This document shows, in pieces, positions 40,301-52,273 of a stretch of DNA of 64,000 nt (positions are counted from its first letter, which is position 1; each line of letters opens with the position of its first letter). Location: NCBI GenBank assembly GCA_947652115.1, contig OX393568.1:22174331-22238330 (forward strand), in the 5' to 3' direction. The position numbers and the translations under genes are program-made. Source of the DNA: Blastomussa wellsi (lineage: Eukaryota > Cnidaria > Anthozoa > Scleractinia > Plerogyridae). The notes beneath the pieces were generated by a model. It had not been told where the DNA came from. It saw nothing but the letters and a program-made list of their open reading frames with translations, and did no database searches.

Positions 40301-41196
40301 AACTGTTTTTTAAAGAATCTTTCTTTATTTTTTTCAATTTTTGGACCAAAAGTATCGAACAGGGCTGTAGAGTAGCAAAGTGATGACGTCACAAAAACTA
40401 AATTTATGAAATTATGACAAAATTACAAGGATTTGTATGGAGTCACTGAAGCATGAAAGGGTCAATATCACCCCAAATTGAACTACAATACTGATTTTTG
40501 GCATACAGGCATTCTTCATCATGTACTTTCAGAATATCTCAGTAAATCCCATAATTTCATAAATTTAGTTTTTGTGACATCATCACTTCGCCACTATTGT
40601 GGACACTTAATAACTACAACCTAAACAGAAGCGTTGGCACAACAATCACTCCACTTTCCTTTTTCCCTTACCCCTTTACAATGTTGAGATATCAAACAAA
40701 ATCTTACATTTGAAGGATGACTACGATGGTTGCAGCAATGAAAGGGGGAGAGGGGGATTGAGAAACCAAAAGGATAATTGTGTTCACTGTCAACTTAACG
40801 CTATCATATATTTATTTCTGAGTTTAATGTTGGACCAACCGATAATTTGAACTACTTCTGTCTTCGGTTGTAGATAACAAACAAACAAATATGGTAAATA
40901 AATAGAAAGTTGTTAAAATTCTAGCAAGTGATACAATGCTGGCCATGTGGCCCATTATTGATTTTTGTCTCTTTGCCCAAATGTTTCAGTGGTAACTGTG
41001 AGACCACCTTAACTCTCAGTTGCTATGGCAATGCTAGGTTGATTTTAATAATTCCTGTTTTTCATTGCAGGCAGAGTGGGAGGCTCTAGAGATTGTGACA
41101 CATGACTGGTCATTGGATAATGTGGAGGAGGAAATGATGGAAGAATATTCACCCTCAGACATAATTGAAGACGTCGTCAAAGATAAATATGTTTAA
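34343..41196 (+). CDS. EMC3: ER membrane protein complex subunit 3, complete
   Basis: Eight exons: 34343-34491, 35722-35779, 35880-35973, 36936-37040, 37238-37319, 38636-38715, 38930-39009, 41071-41196. All phases fit and give 257 residues, close to the usual length of about 260. EMC3 is the YidC/Oxa1-superfamily core subunit of the EMC insertase, which inserts tail-anchored and multipass proteins into the ER membrane. Visible hallmarks: N-terminal [20 protein letters not shown] (first membrane helix), then [60 protein letters not shown] and [15 protein letters not shown] Met/Gln repeat (QMQMQMQM) in exon 7 replaces a variable linker. Start context ATCATGG. Head-to-head with gene B. Confidence 0.97.
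34738..35290 (-). mobile_element. Penelope-like retroelement 3' remnant (GIY-YIG endonuclease, hammerhead-like tail)
   Basis: Minus-strand translation from about 35285 gives [24 protein letters not shown] text, then [20 protein letters not shown], a stop, [12 protein letters not shown] and [15 protein letters not shown]. This is the C-terminal GIY-YIG endonuclease of Penelope-like elements. At least two stop codons break it. The tail holds TCCGACGAAGGGC-TAAC-GCTCGAAACGTC, a hammerhead-ribozyme-like core, and ends ATCAACGCAGTTGATAAAAC. It lies in EMC3 intron 1. Confidence 0.85.
36530..36750 (+). mobile_element. SINE-like repeat in EMC3 intron
   Basis: CCAGGTTTCTGTAGCATTTT, GATGGGATGCTGGTCTATTG, CAGGGTTATTCCCAGCG, CACTGTGAGAGTAAAGTGTT: the same family as 29898-30400. 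Confidence 0.6.
37489..38083. mobile_element. Tc1/mariner-like non-autonomous element
   Basis: Inverted ends CAGTACTGCTCAAAAGTAAG and CTTACTTTTGAGTGGTACTG, flanked by TA on each side (37487-37488, 38084-38085), as expected for Tc1/mariner insertion. The interior has repeated, partly inverted CGAGGATCGAG words. 595 bp, no transposase. Confidence 0.75.
39061..40101. mobile_element. TTAA-flanked non-autonomous element in EMC3 intron 7
   Basis: Inverted ends GGTACTTGCACTGGCTAAAT and TTTTGCCAGGGCGGGTACC, with TTAA at 39057-39060 and 40102-40105. About 1.04 kb. The open frames inside have no recognisable domain. piggyBac-type by its target site. Confidence 0.65.
40374..40592. mobile_element. Foldback MITE in EMC3 intron 7
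   Basis: AAGTGATGACGTCACAAAAA and TTTTTGTGACATCATCACTT face each other; AAATTTATGAAATTATG / CATAATTTCATAAATTT extend the arms. Confidence 0.7.
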
Positions 41197-41553
41197 AATG
41201 GAAATGTCACTTATTTCCTTCAGACCCTGGTGCTGTTTGCCATCAAAGAACTGTAATACCCACAAACTTTGTTTTCTTGCTGTGTAAATTTCTGGAAAAC
41301 AGAGGTCAAAAGAGAAGAAGAGTTACCAAGAGTCAAACAATAAGCGATGTATGACTGTTGAACTCAAAGGAAGCATTGACTAAAACTCAACTAAATCGAA
41401 GAAAACCGTTACAGGGTCAAACTTGATGAAGGTGCTCTTGCCCACGAAAACTGAAATCTTGCCTTTGACTTAGATTTAGAACGCAGTTGATTAAATATAG
41501 AGGTCTACGTCTTTAGATTTTTTCCCACATGTAATAGCTACATCAATAACAAC

Positions 41554-41559
41554 AATAAA
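41554..41559 (+). promoter_or_regulatory. Likely EMC3 polyadenylation signal
   Basis: AATAAA 358 bases after the EMC3 stop codon, just before a MITE. No closer canonical signal was seen. Confidence 0.45.
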
Positions 41560-41576
41560 CGCAATACATTAATTGA

Positions 41577-41759
41577 ATAGGCCATTTCCGAGTTCTCTTT
41601 TGCCTCAGCTTCAAAATGAGTCTAAGTGCAAAACCATTCATATGGAAATGTGTTTTACTTGCATCTTTTTTCTCATACAAAACAAAATTTCCATGTGAAT
41701 AGTTTCGCATTGAGACTCGTCTTGAAACTGAGGGAAAAGGGAACTCGGAAATGGCTTAT
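41577..41759. mobile_element. Foldback MITE, 'ATAGGCCATTTCC' family, copy 1
   Basis: ATAGGCCATTTCCGAGTTC pairs with GAACTCGGAAATGGCTTAT; the arms continue through GAGTCTAAGTGC-like blocks. A second copy is at 61233-61396. Confidence 0.7.
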
Positions 41760-42305
41760 TGAATTGTAATAAATAAATAAATATTTACGTGGTTGACACT
41801 GTGATAGCTTCGTGCATAATCAGATTCAGATTTTCCCTTGTAGCTGTGCAGCACCGTAGCTACCTGTGCACACATACGCGTGTGCACACCTGAAAAGAAC
41901 CAAAAATAAAACAAAATAAAGGAAAGTAAAATAAAACGAATAACTAAAACTAAATGAAACTTGGCTGGAGCACAATTACATCTATTTTGGTGCTTTTCCG
42001 ACTAAAAGATTGTCAGTTGAATGTGGCACACAGAAGTAGAAAAATCTCTCATCTGTGAATATACAAAACTCAGAGATTTGTGAATATATAAAACTCACAA
42101 ATCACCAAGAATGTAGTTGTCATGTCCACATCAAGAAAGATAAAATAACCTCGCCATACTAGTAGTAATGGGTGTCGGTTTAAGACTTAAACAATCAGAA
42201 GCCAGGATTTTTGGAATAGATCAATCAGGAAGCCAGTTTTTGGTCACATGACCATTTTGCATATTTAATGAGAAACCTCGATACTTTACTATGGGAATCA
42301 AAGTG

Positions 42306-42504
42306 ATAGACCTCTTTAGCTTCGTTTGTTTGTTGTCCCATTTCAGACCACGTGATGTTCCCCTAGAGAATGTTTGCTTTTAAATTTAAAAACATCCACG
42401 TGAAAATGAATGAATAAATTGCAGATAAACAAAGGGCAAATTCTCTGGAGAGCATCACATGATCTGAAATGGACAATTTACGTACGAAGTTAAAGAGGTC
42501 TATT
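42306..42504. mobile_element. Foldback MITE
   Basis: ATAGACCTCTTTAGCTTCG pairs with CGAAGTTAAAGAGGTCTAT; TCAGACCACGTGATG / CATCACATGATCTGA extend it. Confidence 0.65.
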
Positions 42505-45349
42505 GAGCATGCAGGAGGTTGAACTACTGGTAATCCGCCATTTTGTTTTTGTCACAGCAATAAAACTCGCGCAACAACATGAAATACGTTTAAAACAACT
42601 CTTTTCGCCAAAATCCTAATTTTGAGTTGTCATACTTGGAAAATAAAACTACTTAACGATAGCGCTTGATCAAAGTGCTGTGCGCTTTGATTTCCCTACA
42701 AGTAATCCAAATTCTGTGCGCTTTGATGCGTTTATAAACGGAATACCCCCTATCCCTTCCCCCATAATTAATCAGAATGCTGGTCAGGAAGGGTATCCCC
42801 CACTCCCACCCCTGAAATATCCCAGGATGCATTTTGAACAGGCCTTGGTCCCTGGGAACAAATCTCCCAGCTGATGCATTCAAATGGATTAAAAATAAAG
42901 AAATGGAAAGCATGACATTTTGTTTAACACTTTATTGATTGGCGTCTAATACTGTCGATCAAGTGCACAATTGTTGTATTAACTAATCAATCGATTACTT
43001 TCCAATGGGTTTATTTCCATCCGTTACTGTAAAATCTTGATTCACTTCTAAGTCCTGTGATCCTCTGTCCTCTTCCGGACACGTGTCAACATGCAGTTGG
43101 TCCTGCACGACAGTGTGCCCCAGTCTTCCACGATGTCTTTGGTTGATTCGTTCTTTGTTCTTCGTATAGTAGTGTCGCCAATACTCGTTGATCCGTTCCC
43201 TGTTGTTTTGACAGTAGTTTCTTTGATAACTCGTGACGTGTTCCCTGTTCTTTTGGCATATGCTCTAGACACTGTCCATTTCTTCCAGATTTGTTTCAAG
43301 ATTTGTTCCATTTCTTCCAGATTTGTTTCCAAGTCATCGTTTTTGTCAAGCCAGGTTTCGCTCCTTGTTTTCTGTGTAATAACTTTTATGGTAGGCACTC
43401 TTATACACGACCTTTCTATCGCTCTCTGGTAATTGATTGGAGCAATTCATCTTGAGTGCTGACTTTCAGACGATGAGAAAAACCCCTACAATCACAGTCT
43501 CTTATAACACCCGTGTAGCCAATTCACACTGCGTATTCGTCCATTCGTCTCAGACGTTAAAGCTGTCCGTTAAGAGCGTCCTTCGGACGGTCTTACGAAA
43601 AGACGTTAAAGCAATCAGACGTTAAAGGCCTCTGTATTTACCGTTTTTATACTAGACTTTAAAGCCGTCTCGAGACAGCTTTAACGTCTCAGACGGCTTT
43701 ATCGTCTCTAGCATAAAAACGGCCATTATAAAGTCGTCTAGACGCCTTTTACGTCGTTAAAGGCATCTGGTATAAAAACGGGACGCATTTAGTAGACGGC
43801 CTTTCTGAGGAAAGATATGGAAGAAAAATGCATCAAAGACGTGAAACGGTTCCTCGCTATGGGTAAAACCCAAGATTATGTCGACAATGCTGCCTTCAAT
43901 GTCCTATTATCTTTAATTAGAAGGAAGCTATACTAAGGACTTACTTACAGCGTCTATTATGGACCCACCGTATCGAATGCGACGCACTACACCGTAACGA
44001 AGAAGTGTGGTTCCGTTACTTTGATCTAGATATATAGCGGTGGAAAAAGTTTATCTTTTTTGTGTTATGGCTGTTGCAGAAAGTGTTTGTATTGTACCTG
44101 ACAAATTGTGGCAAGGTTACGTCATCGAACTGCCTAAATTACCCAGAACTACCATCTATTTCACATCTTCAGACCTCAAAAACTCTGCGCAAATCGAGGA
44201 TTATATCATTTATGCCCTTTATCAGGGTCCCACTGGACAAATCCTGGACTATTTCAGCTATTTGCAAAGTTAAAGTTATAACTGCAACCAAGAAGCGAGG
44301 AGCTCTGAACGGAACCGTCAGGTTCAATTCAGACGTCGTTTTTCTGCCAGTGCGACAAAATCACGGTAGGAGCACGGTATGGTGTCTGAATCAAACTTTT
44401 GAATTAACTTTGGCACGGCAGTAAGCTCGACAAACTCTGCCGTGCTACACGATTCTGGCACGACAGCGATTCAAACGTACTTCTGCCGTACCCCCCCCCC
44501 CCCCCCCGCCCAAATTGACAGATTACATTGTTATCCCCGCGGGGAGTTAATATTATTGTTACGTCTCACAGTCAAACCAAAGCACGACGTCTGAACTAGA
44601 CGAGCACATGTATAAACAATGACAAAAGAAAGACACACAAACATCAGAGACCAGAATAAATAAATATCTACACCGATTATCACAAAAGAAAGAGTTAACG
44701 AAGGCGGGGTAAAAGTTTGCTCCATTTTTGTAATGAATTCAGTTTAACTGTTACTTTTGTTTGCAAAACACTACACATTTTAAGGACCATTAAGACAAGC
44801 GCGCACGAACTGTTTCTGTTCTAACTTAAAAGCTGCTAACAATAAATTTTATTTGCTGTAAACCATATTTGACGCTAAATATTGAACTATCATTTAATCA
44901 AATGAATGCTTTGCAGCGTAAAGTTCTCAGACAAAAGGACTTCTTTTTCAGCTCAGTTCTTCAAACAACGCGTTCATTTTACGCTAAACATAAGAAACTG
45001 GGTATGGCGTGTTCGGTTTGTCAAACACTTATCATGCAATTTTGAAATTAATTTTATAAAAGTGGATCAGGATCTTTTGATGACTTAAACCATACCTAAC
45101 GTAGCAGGCAATATCTGTTCAAGTTATTTTTGATGCTTCAGTGAAAATAACGATGCTGCATAATAAGAGCAAAATAACGGACCTACGTTAATACCGGTTT
45201 GACCAGTTTGATCCGTTTCCAACCGGTTTGAAAACTGATTTGACCCGATCGGTCGTGCTTTCTGATTGGTTGTTAGTCAAGCCTTTGTTCTTTCTCTGTG
45301 TAAGTGCGACACTACCCAGGTGGTTTGGCGGAACATGAGCACCATTGGA
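42505..45349. other. Repeat-rich spacer downstream of EMC3
   Basis: No gene recognised. It contains inverted GTCTAGACG/AACGTC-type blocks at about 43540-43795 (each ending in TATAAAAACGG), a 17-base C run (44491-44507) and short frames without domains, such as 44040-44273. Confidence 0.45.
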
Positions 45350-45650
45350 AAGCACCTGCACACAGTACACATCTCTCTCCTTGATACTCAATTAACATGC
45401 GTACGTGACGCCATCTCTTGGCTAAAATTCGAAGCCTACTGCTAATGTCATTTTGACCTTGACGTCAAAGCACCCATCCTCTCACCCAAGAGAGCCTGCA
45501 CGCAGTACACATCTCTCACCTTGATACTCAATTAACATATGTACGTGACGCCTTCTCATGGCTATTTTTAAATTCCAAGCTATTCCAAGCATACAATACT
45601 TCTAATGACATTTTGACATGAAAGCGCACACCCTCCCACCCCTTGCACAC
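45350..45650. repeat. Imperfect tandem duplication of about 140 bp
   Basis: AGTACACATCTCTCTCCTTG plus ATACTCAATTAACATGCGTA at about 45363 recurs at about 45503, each followed by CGTGACGCC, a TGACATTTTGAC-like block and CCTCCCACCC-like ends. Confidence 0.7.
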
Positions 45651-46084
45651 AGGTTATATGATGATACAATGTATGTATATCCGAAAGAACATCCCATACG
45701 TTTTTAGCAAAATGTATCATGTATCATTTTGAAAGGATATAATTGTCACGTATTTCACTCAGAGCAAATGTTTAATAATACTCGTATAAAAACCTCGTCT
45801 AACATAGATTTTTTAGTCGTCAATTAATAGTTTGAGGAAGTTTATTAGCATATCTTATCCGCTGTTATCATCGTTTTCCCCCAAATAAACTGTTTGAATT
45901 TTAGCGAAATAGACGAAATAGTGTTGTATTACTTTTTTGTTGTTGATTATTCAAATTTTGATCACATTGTTCGAGCTGCATGTTTCGTGAAGTACTCGTT
46001 GGCAAGGTTACCACACTTCATAATTCTATTTCGCGCAATTCAAAGGCAATTAACTCAACTATTTTGAGTTCTGGGGGGGGGGGG

Positions 46085-46128
<44 letters not shown>

Positions 46129-46145
46129 GTATAACAATATAATTT

Positions 46146-46255
46146 GGTTTTATCAACTGGGTTGATAATGTCAATTGGCCACCGTAAAGAGATTCAAGAG
46201 CTGACGTTTCGAGCGTTAGCCCTTCGTCGGAGCGAATCGATAAAACCAAATTATA
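46146..46255 (-). mobile_element. Penelope-like element tail with hammerhead-like motif
   Basis: On the minus strand: CTCCGACGAAGGGCTAACGC, TCGAAACGTCAGC, then AATTGACATTATCAACCCAG and TTGATAAAACC. Same tail as 34738-34835. Only the 3' end is present. Bases 46090-46135 (CTAAAGAAACTG..CGGTGGGAAG) match, inverted, a stretch at 33433-33475, so that segment also belongs to the element's terminal repeat. Confidence 0.7.
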
Positions 46256-49200
46256 TTTTGAGTTTTGCACGAAAAACAGACATTTTTTTCAAGAACTGTT
46301 CAGAATCAGGGGTACCCAATGAACAAACTGTGGCAAAATGCATTCTTTTATCCAAATGAATAGAAATACATGATATTAAAACATTAACAAGTGTTCTTGA
46401 GTGTTGCTGGGAAAAAAAATTATTTGTTCCTTTTTGCAAGCTTATGATCCATAATTTTTTCCCAGTCAGCAATTAGAGCAAACAACAAACGTTCGGAAAT
46501 GGCATTGAAAACCGTTGAAATCCACTCTTCTCAATGAAATTCAAGTCTTCGCGGAACAGTTTCTTCAGTAGCCCTTCCGCGGCGCAAAAGCAGTATTTTT
46601 CAGTGACAACTCCCGTGAGAAAACATATACTGAACTATTTTGTCAGCCAGCACATTTGCGCTGGGAACAGATAAAGTGAGTAACAGACTCGTTGGGTGCC
46701 CCTGTAGAATTAGGTCGATCTCCCGAAAGCGACCGCGACATCCCTCGCTTCTCGCGACTTAGTGACTCGTTATTCAGCGTTAACGCTGTCTCGCCGTTCA
46801 TTGGATTACAGAGGTCACAAGGGCCGACTTGTGGCACGTCTACTCAAGAACTCTAACGCATTTCTCGACTATACATATTAAGCATGGGAGACATGGGAGC
46901 TGTGTCGCGATATCGCTTGCTTTTGAAGATCGATGTCGCCTAACCTAAAGCTGCAAATGCATAGTGTGCGTAACTGTAGCTGTCACTTTTTTTGGTAAGA
47001 AACTGCTATGCTACAGGGCTATCATGACAACCGCACTTTCATGGTGCTCAGTAGGCAAAAATTTGAGAGCGGCGAGGGCCGAATGCTGCAAAGGGGCTTT
47101 GAAGGTGGGCTCCTGTGGAAAAATGTTGAAAATCTGAGCCTTCAGAAATGCAATTTACTGTATTCTGAGTCACTTTCATGCTACAATTATGGTATATTTA
47201 TTATTATTTTTAACAGCTTTTCACTGTTTATTTCGTTGGTGTCGCATTTTAGCAGCGTATTCTTCACTTGTCGCGTTTTAAAAATCCCCTGACTATCGTG
47301 TCAACCATTTTCTCTTGTGTCGACCGATAAGAGCCGTACTACGAAGAACAACTTTCGAATTGTCCCGCCCCTCCCCCCAGGACAAGATTGATTCAAACAA
47401 TTCCCCACCCCGAGCCGAAAGGGCTGGAATTGTCCCGGGGGTTGCCCGGGATGGGGGGGGGGGGGGGGGGGTATGCTAACAGGTAAAATTAAATCATGCA
47501 TTATTTAAAAGGCAACTATGTGAACAGTTAAAGCGGGGTTTTACCTGAATTTGAGAGGTTTAGAGTACGTATAAAAACACCCACAGACAGTTGACCCCAC
47601 CCAAGAGCAACCAGCCCGGTAGCGGGACTGTTTGGGTGTGCATATTCTAATTTTAAACTTCAAATTCTAATTTTCAAACTCCATTAAATCTTCACTATTT
47701 CATATTCCTCCAAATTTTCCTCCTCCTTTAAGAAAAACTCCCTCCTCCCAAATATACCCAAAAATTTACAAAACATCACAAAACATTCACTGGTTAAATG
47801 ACGGGAAAACGGTAGAATCCCGCCTTAACACGAACAGATTTTTTCCCAGACTTCTCCAGAAATTAATTTGGGAAAGCGCGAAAATTCCAGCAAAAACTGA
47901 ACAGAAAAGGGGCAGTCTCACGCTATTTTTAGTAACACATCGAAATTCCAAGGGACGTTTTTCGGTTTATAGAAGCTGTATGAAAATCATGATAAAAAAT
48001 CCTTTGAAAGACTATCGTAATGAAGAGAAACTGTGTATAGATGTTTTTGCGGGCGGATGGCCAAGATCGAGATTGATACCAACTTGAAAGTTTTCCCATT
48101 GCATCTAGCTCATGTGAAATTGATATTAACATATTTTGCCTTCGTGTTTCTGTTCTGAATTCACGCGATGTTATAAAATCAGTGATTTAGAAACGATTTG
48201 AGTATTGACTGAGGCGTTAGAAGTTTAAATTTAGCTAATTCTGACCAAAATCGTGATAAACTCCGTGATACTTCCCCTTTAAGTAGTTTTTGGCCAGCTC
48301 TCGGTAGCCAAAACGTCACCTTGGTTACGTTTTCACGCTACCTGTTCAATTGGCAGGGGGTACATGTTTTAACCAATTGTTTGGGTATTCAGGTGGCTAA
48401 TTAGGTCGTTACCACAATGATTGCTTTATTTGTTTTCGGTGATTCTTAAATAAGTTTTATAATCAAAAAAACTGTTACCCGTTCAAAATTGTTGCCATAA
48501 AAAATGAACATGTCACAGGCGTCACACGTGATGCCCCTAATGACAGATAATTGAAGGCTCTGAATTATTTACCCAGCTGGTTGTTTCTTTATAATTCTTT
48601 ATCCCGTGGATTGAATTAGCATTTAACATTTTCTCTTACAAACAGCACGGAATTTGCCAGCTGAGCGGTGAAATACTCTAGAAAACAACTTTTCTACAAA
48701 CAGCGTGCTTTGTATTAGCCATCGTTAAAAAAGGCGCCTTCCCGCCAAAACTTCATTGACCTTTATTTTGTCTTTCCTGAGGTCAATTGCGAGGAAAAGA
48801 AAGATAAATAATTCTAAGTTTACGCCGATATTTGGATAACAGGCATCAATTATTCACTATCTGTGTGGAGTCTGTCATTGTCATTCCTCTTGCCTGTCAA
48901 GAAAGTAAAGTCCTGGGAAATTAAAGCTGTTCGCCAAAGCTTCCCTTCAGCAGTTCCGTCTGTTCTGTCCAAACATATACACACAGCTGCTAGCCGAACT
49001 TCGTTTCAGTTCTCGAGGATAACTATCCCCTTTGTTTAAGCTTTTGAAATACCGAATGATCTCGCTTGTGAATCGCTCAAAAACGAATTTAAATAATTTG
49101 CTGGCATGAATTTGCTGTTTCTACACCAGATAAACAGATGGCAAGGCGATTAATTTAGTACGTAATAATATTTTTTCGCTGTTGTTTACTGACAAAATCA

Positions 49201-49581
49201 TAAGTGAAGGAGCAGAAATTTTGGAGTTGCTGGATATTCTAATAGATTCTCTGACTGCTTTGGTCAATTTATAATTTCGCACTCTCAAGGTGATGCATTG
49301 TGAGAAAGAACAAAAGTTTTGTTGTCGATCAAAAACAGTGTATTTTTCTCGTAATTTTGATGTTATCAGGCTCAGCCAGTCGACGTTTCGTAGATTTATT
49401 GCCGTCTTTTACAGGCTCCAAGTGAAAATCGATTAAGGCAAAGTGAATGGAACAGGAAGAAATCTGGCGAAATTAGTCTGAAAACAAGTTTTCAGCCATC
49501 CATCTAATTAGTGGTAAAAGTGCGCTTTCGGCCTCGTGTGGTTGAGCCTTCGGTGTTGACATTTTAGTGGTCACACGAAAG
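46256..49581. other. Spacer upstream of the alpha-2/delta gene
   Basis: No gene recognised. It has a 19-base G run (47453-47471) beside C-rich sequence, and otherwise unremarkable AT-rich DNA. The alpha-2/delta promoter and 5' UTR must lie in the last part, but no core element could be assigned. Confidence 0.4.
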
Positions 49582-52235
49582 ATGGCGGAGAAGTTTCTCG
49601 TCTCCTTCTTTTCAGTTTGCGGCTTTATACTGCTGCTCGCTTGTAGCAGAGTTAGCAGCGAAAACTTGACAAGTGACATGTAAGTGAATCAGATTTCTTT
49701 TGTGGTTCGTATTTTTATATTGCTGCTTCTCTGTGGTTTTAGTACACCTCAACTGATCGCAACTTGAGGGAAGTAATTTTCAAATTTTGACGCGCTAGGG
49801 TACGACAGTGGGCAGAACGCATCGGAGAAGAAACTTCTGAATATATGGAAGATGTAACAGGCGCAAAAGACTTAAAGCAGGTATCAGAGAAACTCGTATT
49901 TCAAATCGTTTTATGTTTTTCATGGGAACTGATGAGCTATTAGTAATATTCAAAGTTTATTGAACTTACAGGCGTATGAAAACTTAACGTTCAAGACAGA
50001 AGAGGTACTTTGGAGAGAAGTTCTCAATAACATGAGAACAGAAATGGAAGCTTTCTTCAGCAGCAAGACATCTTCATTAAAGGTATGGAGGCTGAAATCT
50101 TGGTGTGGGCGCTACAGATTGGGTAAAATCCATTTGAAATTAAATCCAGCGTATAATGTTTACAATCTTGTAAATTGACAGCACTTTTCAGCTGAAGCTT
50201 AAATCAGGAGATCATGCATGTACTTTGTGCCGGGTTGATTGACAACATCGCTGGTGATTTTAAAAATTTTCAGCCATTCTTGAAAGCTTCTTATCCCTAA
50301 ACTTGTCAGTTAGTGATCTTCCTTTTTGATATAATTTTTATGAGCCGTGTCGCCCTTTTTTTGCGAGAGACCATACATAAGCTTATGTTGGTCAGTCAAA
50401 CTCAATTTATGTTCACGGCAGCTGGTAATGTAATGTTTTCTGCTTAACTCCATATTTTGTATCATACAATGTCGTTTTGAAATTACTAACATACAAACTT
50501 TCTTAGCTAACTAACTTAGAATGCTTTATGTACGTCAGTGGAAAATTTCACAGCTTTTCAAGTTTGACAGTCGATAATAAATAAACTGAAAGCAAAATTT
50601 GTTTTTTGGTCTCGATATATCCTCTCTCGGTCGGCGAGTTTCAATTTGTGTCAAGTTTTTTTTTAATATTTAAATTAAAGAAGTGTGATCTTTAGCCTGC
50701 AGGCAGACATTTCAAACTTTTTCTCCACGAAGATGGATGGATTATTGAAAAATATTTCAATATTTAAAATTAAGCTTAAATATGTTTTGTGATTGTCCAA
50801 TGGAACATTTATTAATTATTGCGCATACAAGTTCACAATTAGGCTTAATCTTGCCAGTCAAGTATTTAAAGTTGGAAAATATACCGGGTATTTATTTCAT
50901 CGAACTGTTATTTTAATTGCCAGCCGAGAGATATTTTAATTTCAGACAAATCTATTTGCTAAAAAAAATACATAAAAAAACAGAGAAATACATATATTAT
51001 GAAATTTCATTTTGATCTATGGGTCTTTGGTCATTTCTATTTTCCCAGCATTTGGTATGTGAAATAAAACTAGTGCTCTTTAAGTAGGTTGGCTTGAGGT
51101 GATGGAAATAATATGTGTTCTCTAAAACTAAATTAAATATATACAAATATAGAGTGCCCTGGATAAATTAAATTCTTTGTGAAATTTAATATGCATAATT
51201 AATTTTTATTTGCGGATATTAGCTTCAAATAGTTTCAATAACATCCATTTGTGTTATATTATTATAATTTTAACAGACAGCTTACAACTGTTAACTATTT
51301 ATGGAGAGATCATTGTGAATAGATGTGAGGAATTTCATGTAACATCAAGACAAATCATGTTTCCTTACATCCCCGTGAGAATGAAGTCAAAAGAGATGTG
51401 AACTGATATAAACAGCTTTTATCAGACATGCCGTATATGTGTACAGAGGGTACTGTCAGTCACAAGTGATGTGCCTATTTTCCTTCCTTTCCCCCAGAAC
51501 CCATATTCCTTCCGGTATTTAATTGGTAATCTTTAATCACTATTTATACACGGTAAAAACATCAGGTACAATAAATTCCAATAAAATTATGTCTAATCCT
51601 AATATCTGCGCCAGGGATTGAGACCTCTGGCCATTCCCAACCCTGGAAGTCTGCGATTCATGGACTCGTTGTCAAATTTGACCAATCTGATTGGTTGAAA
51701 ATTAATGTTAAGGCATGCAATAATGACAAACAACACTTAGTGGGCAATATTGGGCAGGGAATGAACTGGCAAGGCTCGGATAAAAACCCACCGACCGGAT
51801 AAACCCACCAGATGAGGGGCCTTGACACATGGTGCCACGCCGAGGGGGTGACTCATACCTGTACTGCAAGGTGGACATTATTTCTGGCATATTGTCCTGG
51901 GGCCAAGTTAACCCAGTCCAGAGAACAAATGTCCCCTCCCTGACGGGGCTTCAAGCACAGGGCTGAAGGGGTGCCGCAGGCAGCAATTCCCCGCCCACAG
52001 ACGCACAGAGCTGAAGGTCGTAGGCTCTAGGGACGAAAATGTTTGAAAATAATTACTGGTGGTGTTATGCCCCAAACCGTTGTCAGAGATTTTATAGAAA
52101 CATCTTTTTGACAACTTTCGGATAATTTTTTGCTGACGTCTATAATTTGGAACCAGCCAACCAAAACGTGGGAATTTTCGAGGGAGAGGTGTTAAAGTGT
52201 TAAATTTCACCTTCTCATGGGAATAGACCATATTC

Positions 52236-52273
<38 letters not shown>

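Noticed and set aside
44040..44424. Two overlapping frames (77 and 120 codons)
   Set aside because: No domain recognised, no splice support, surrounded by inverted-repeat DNA.
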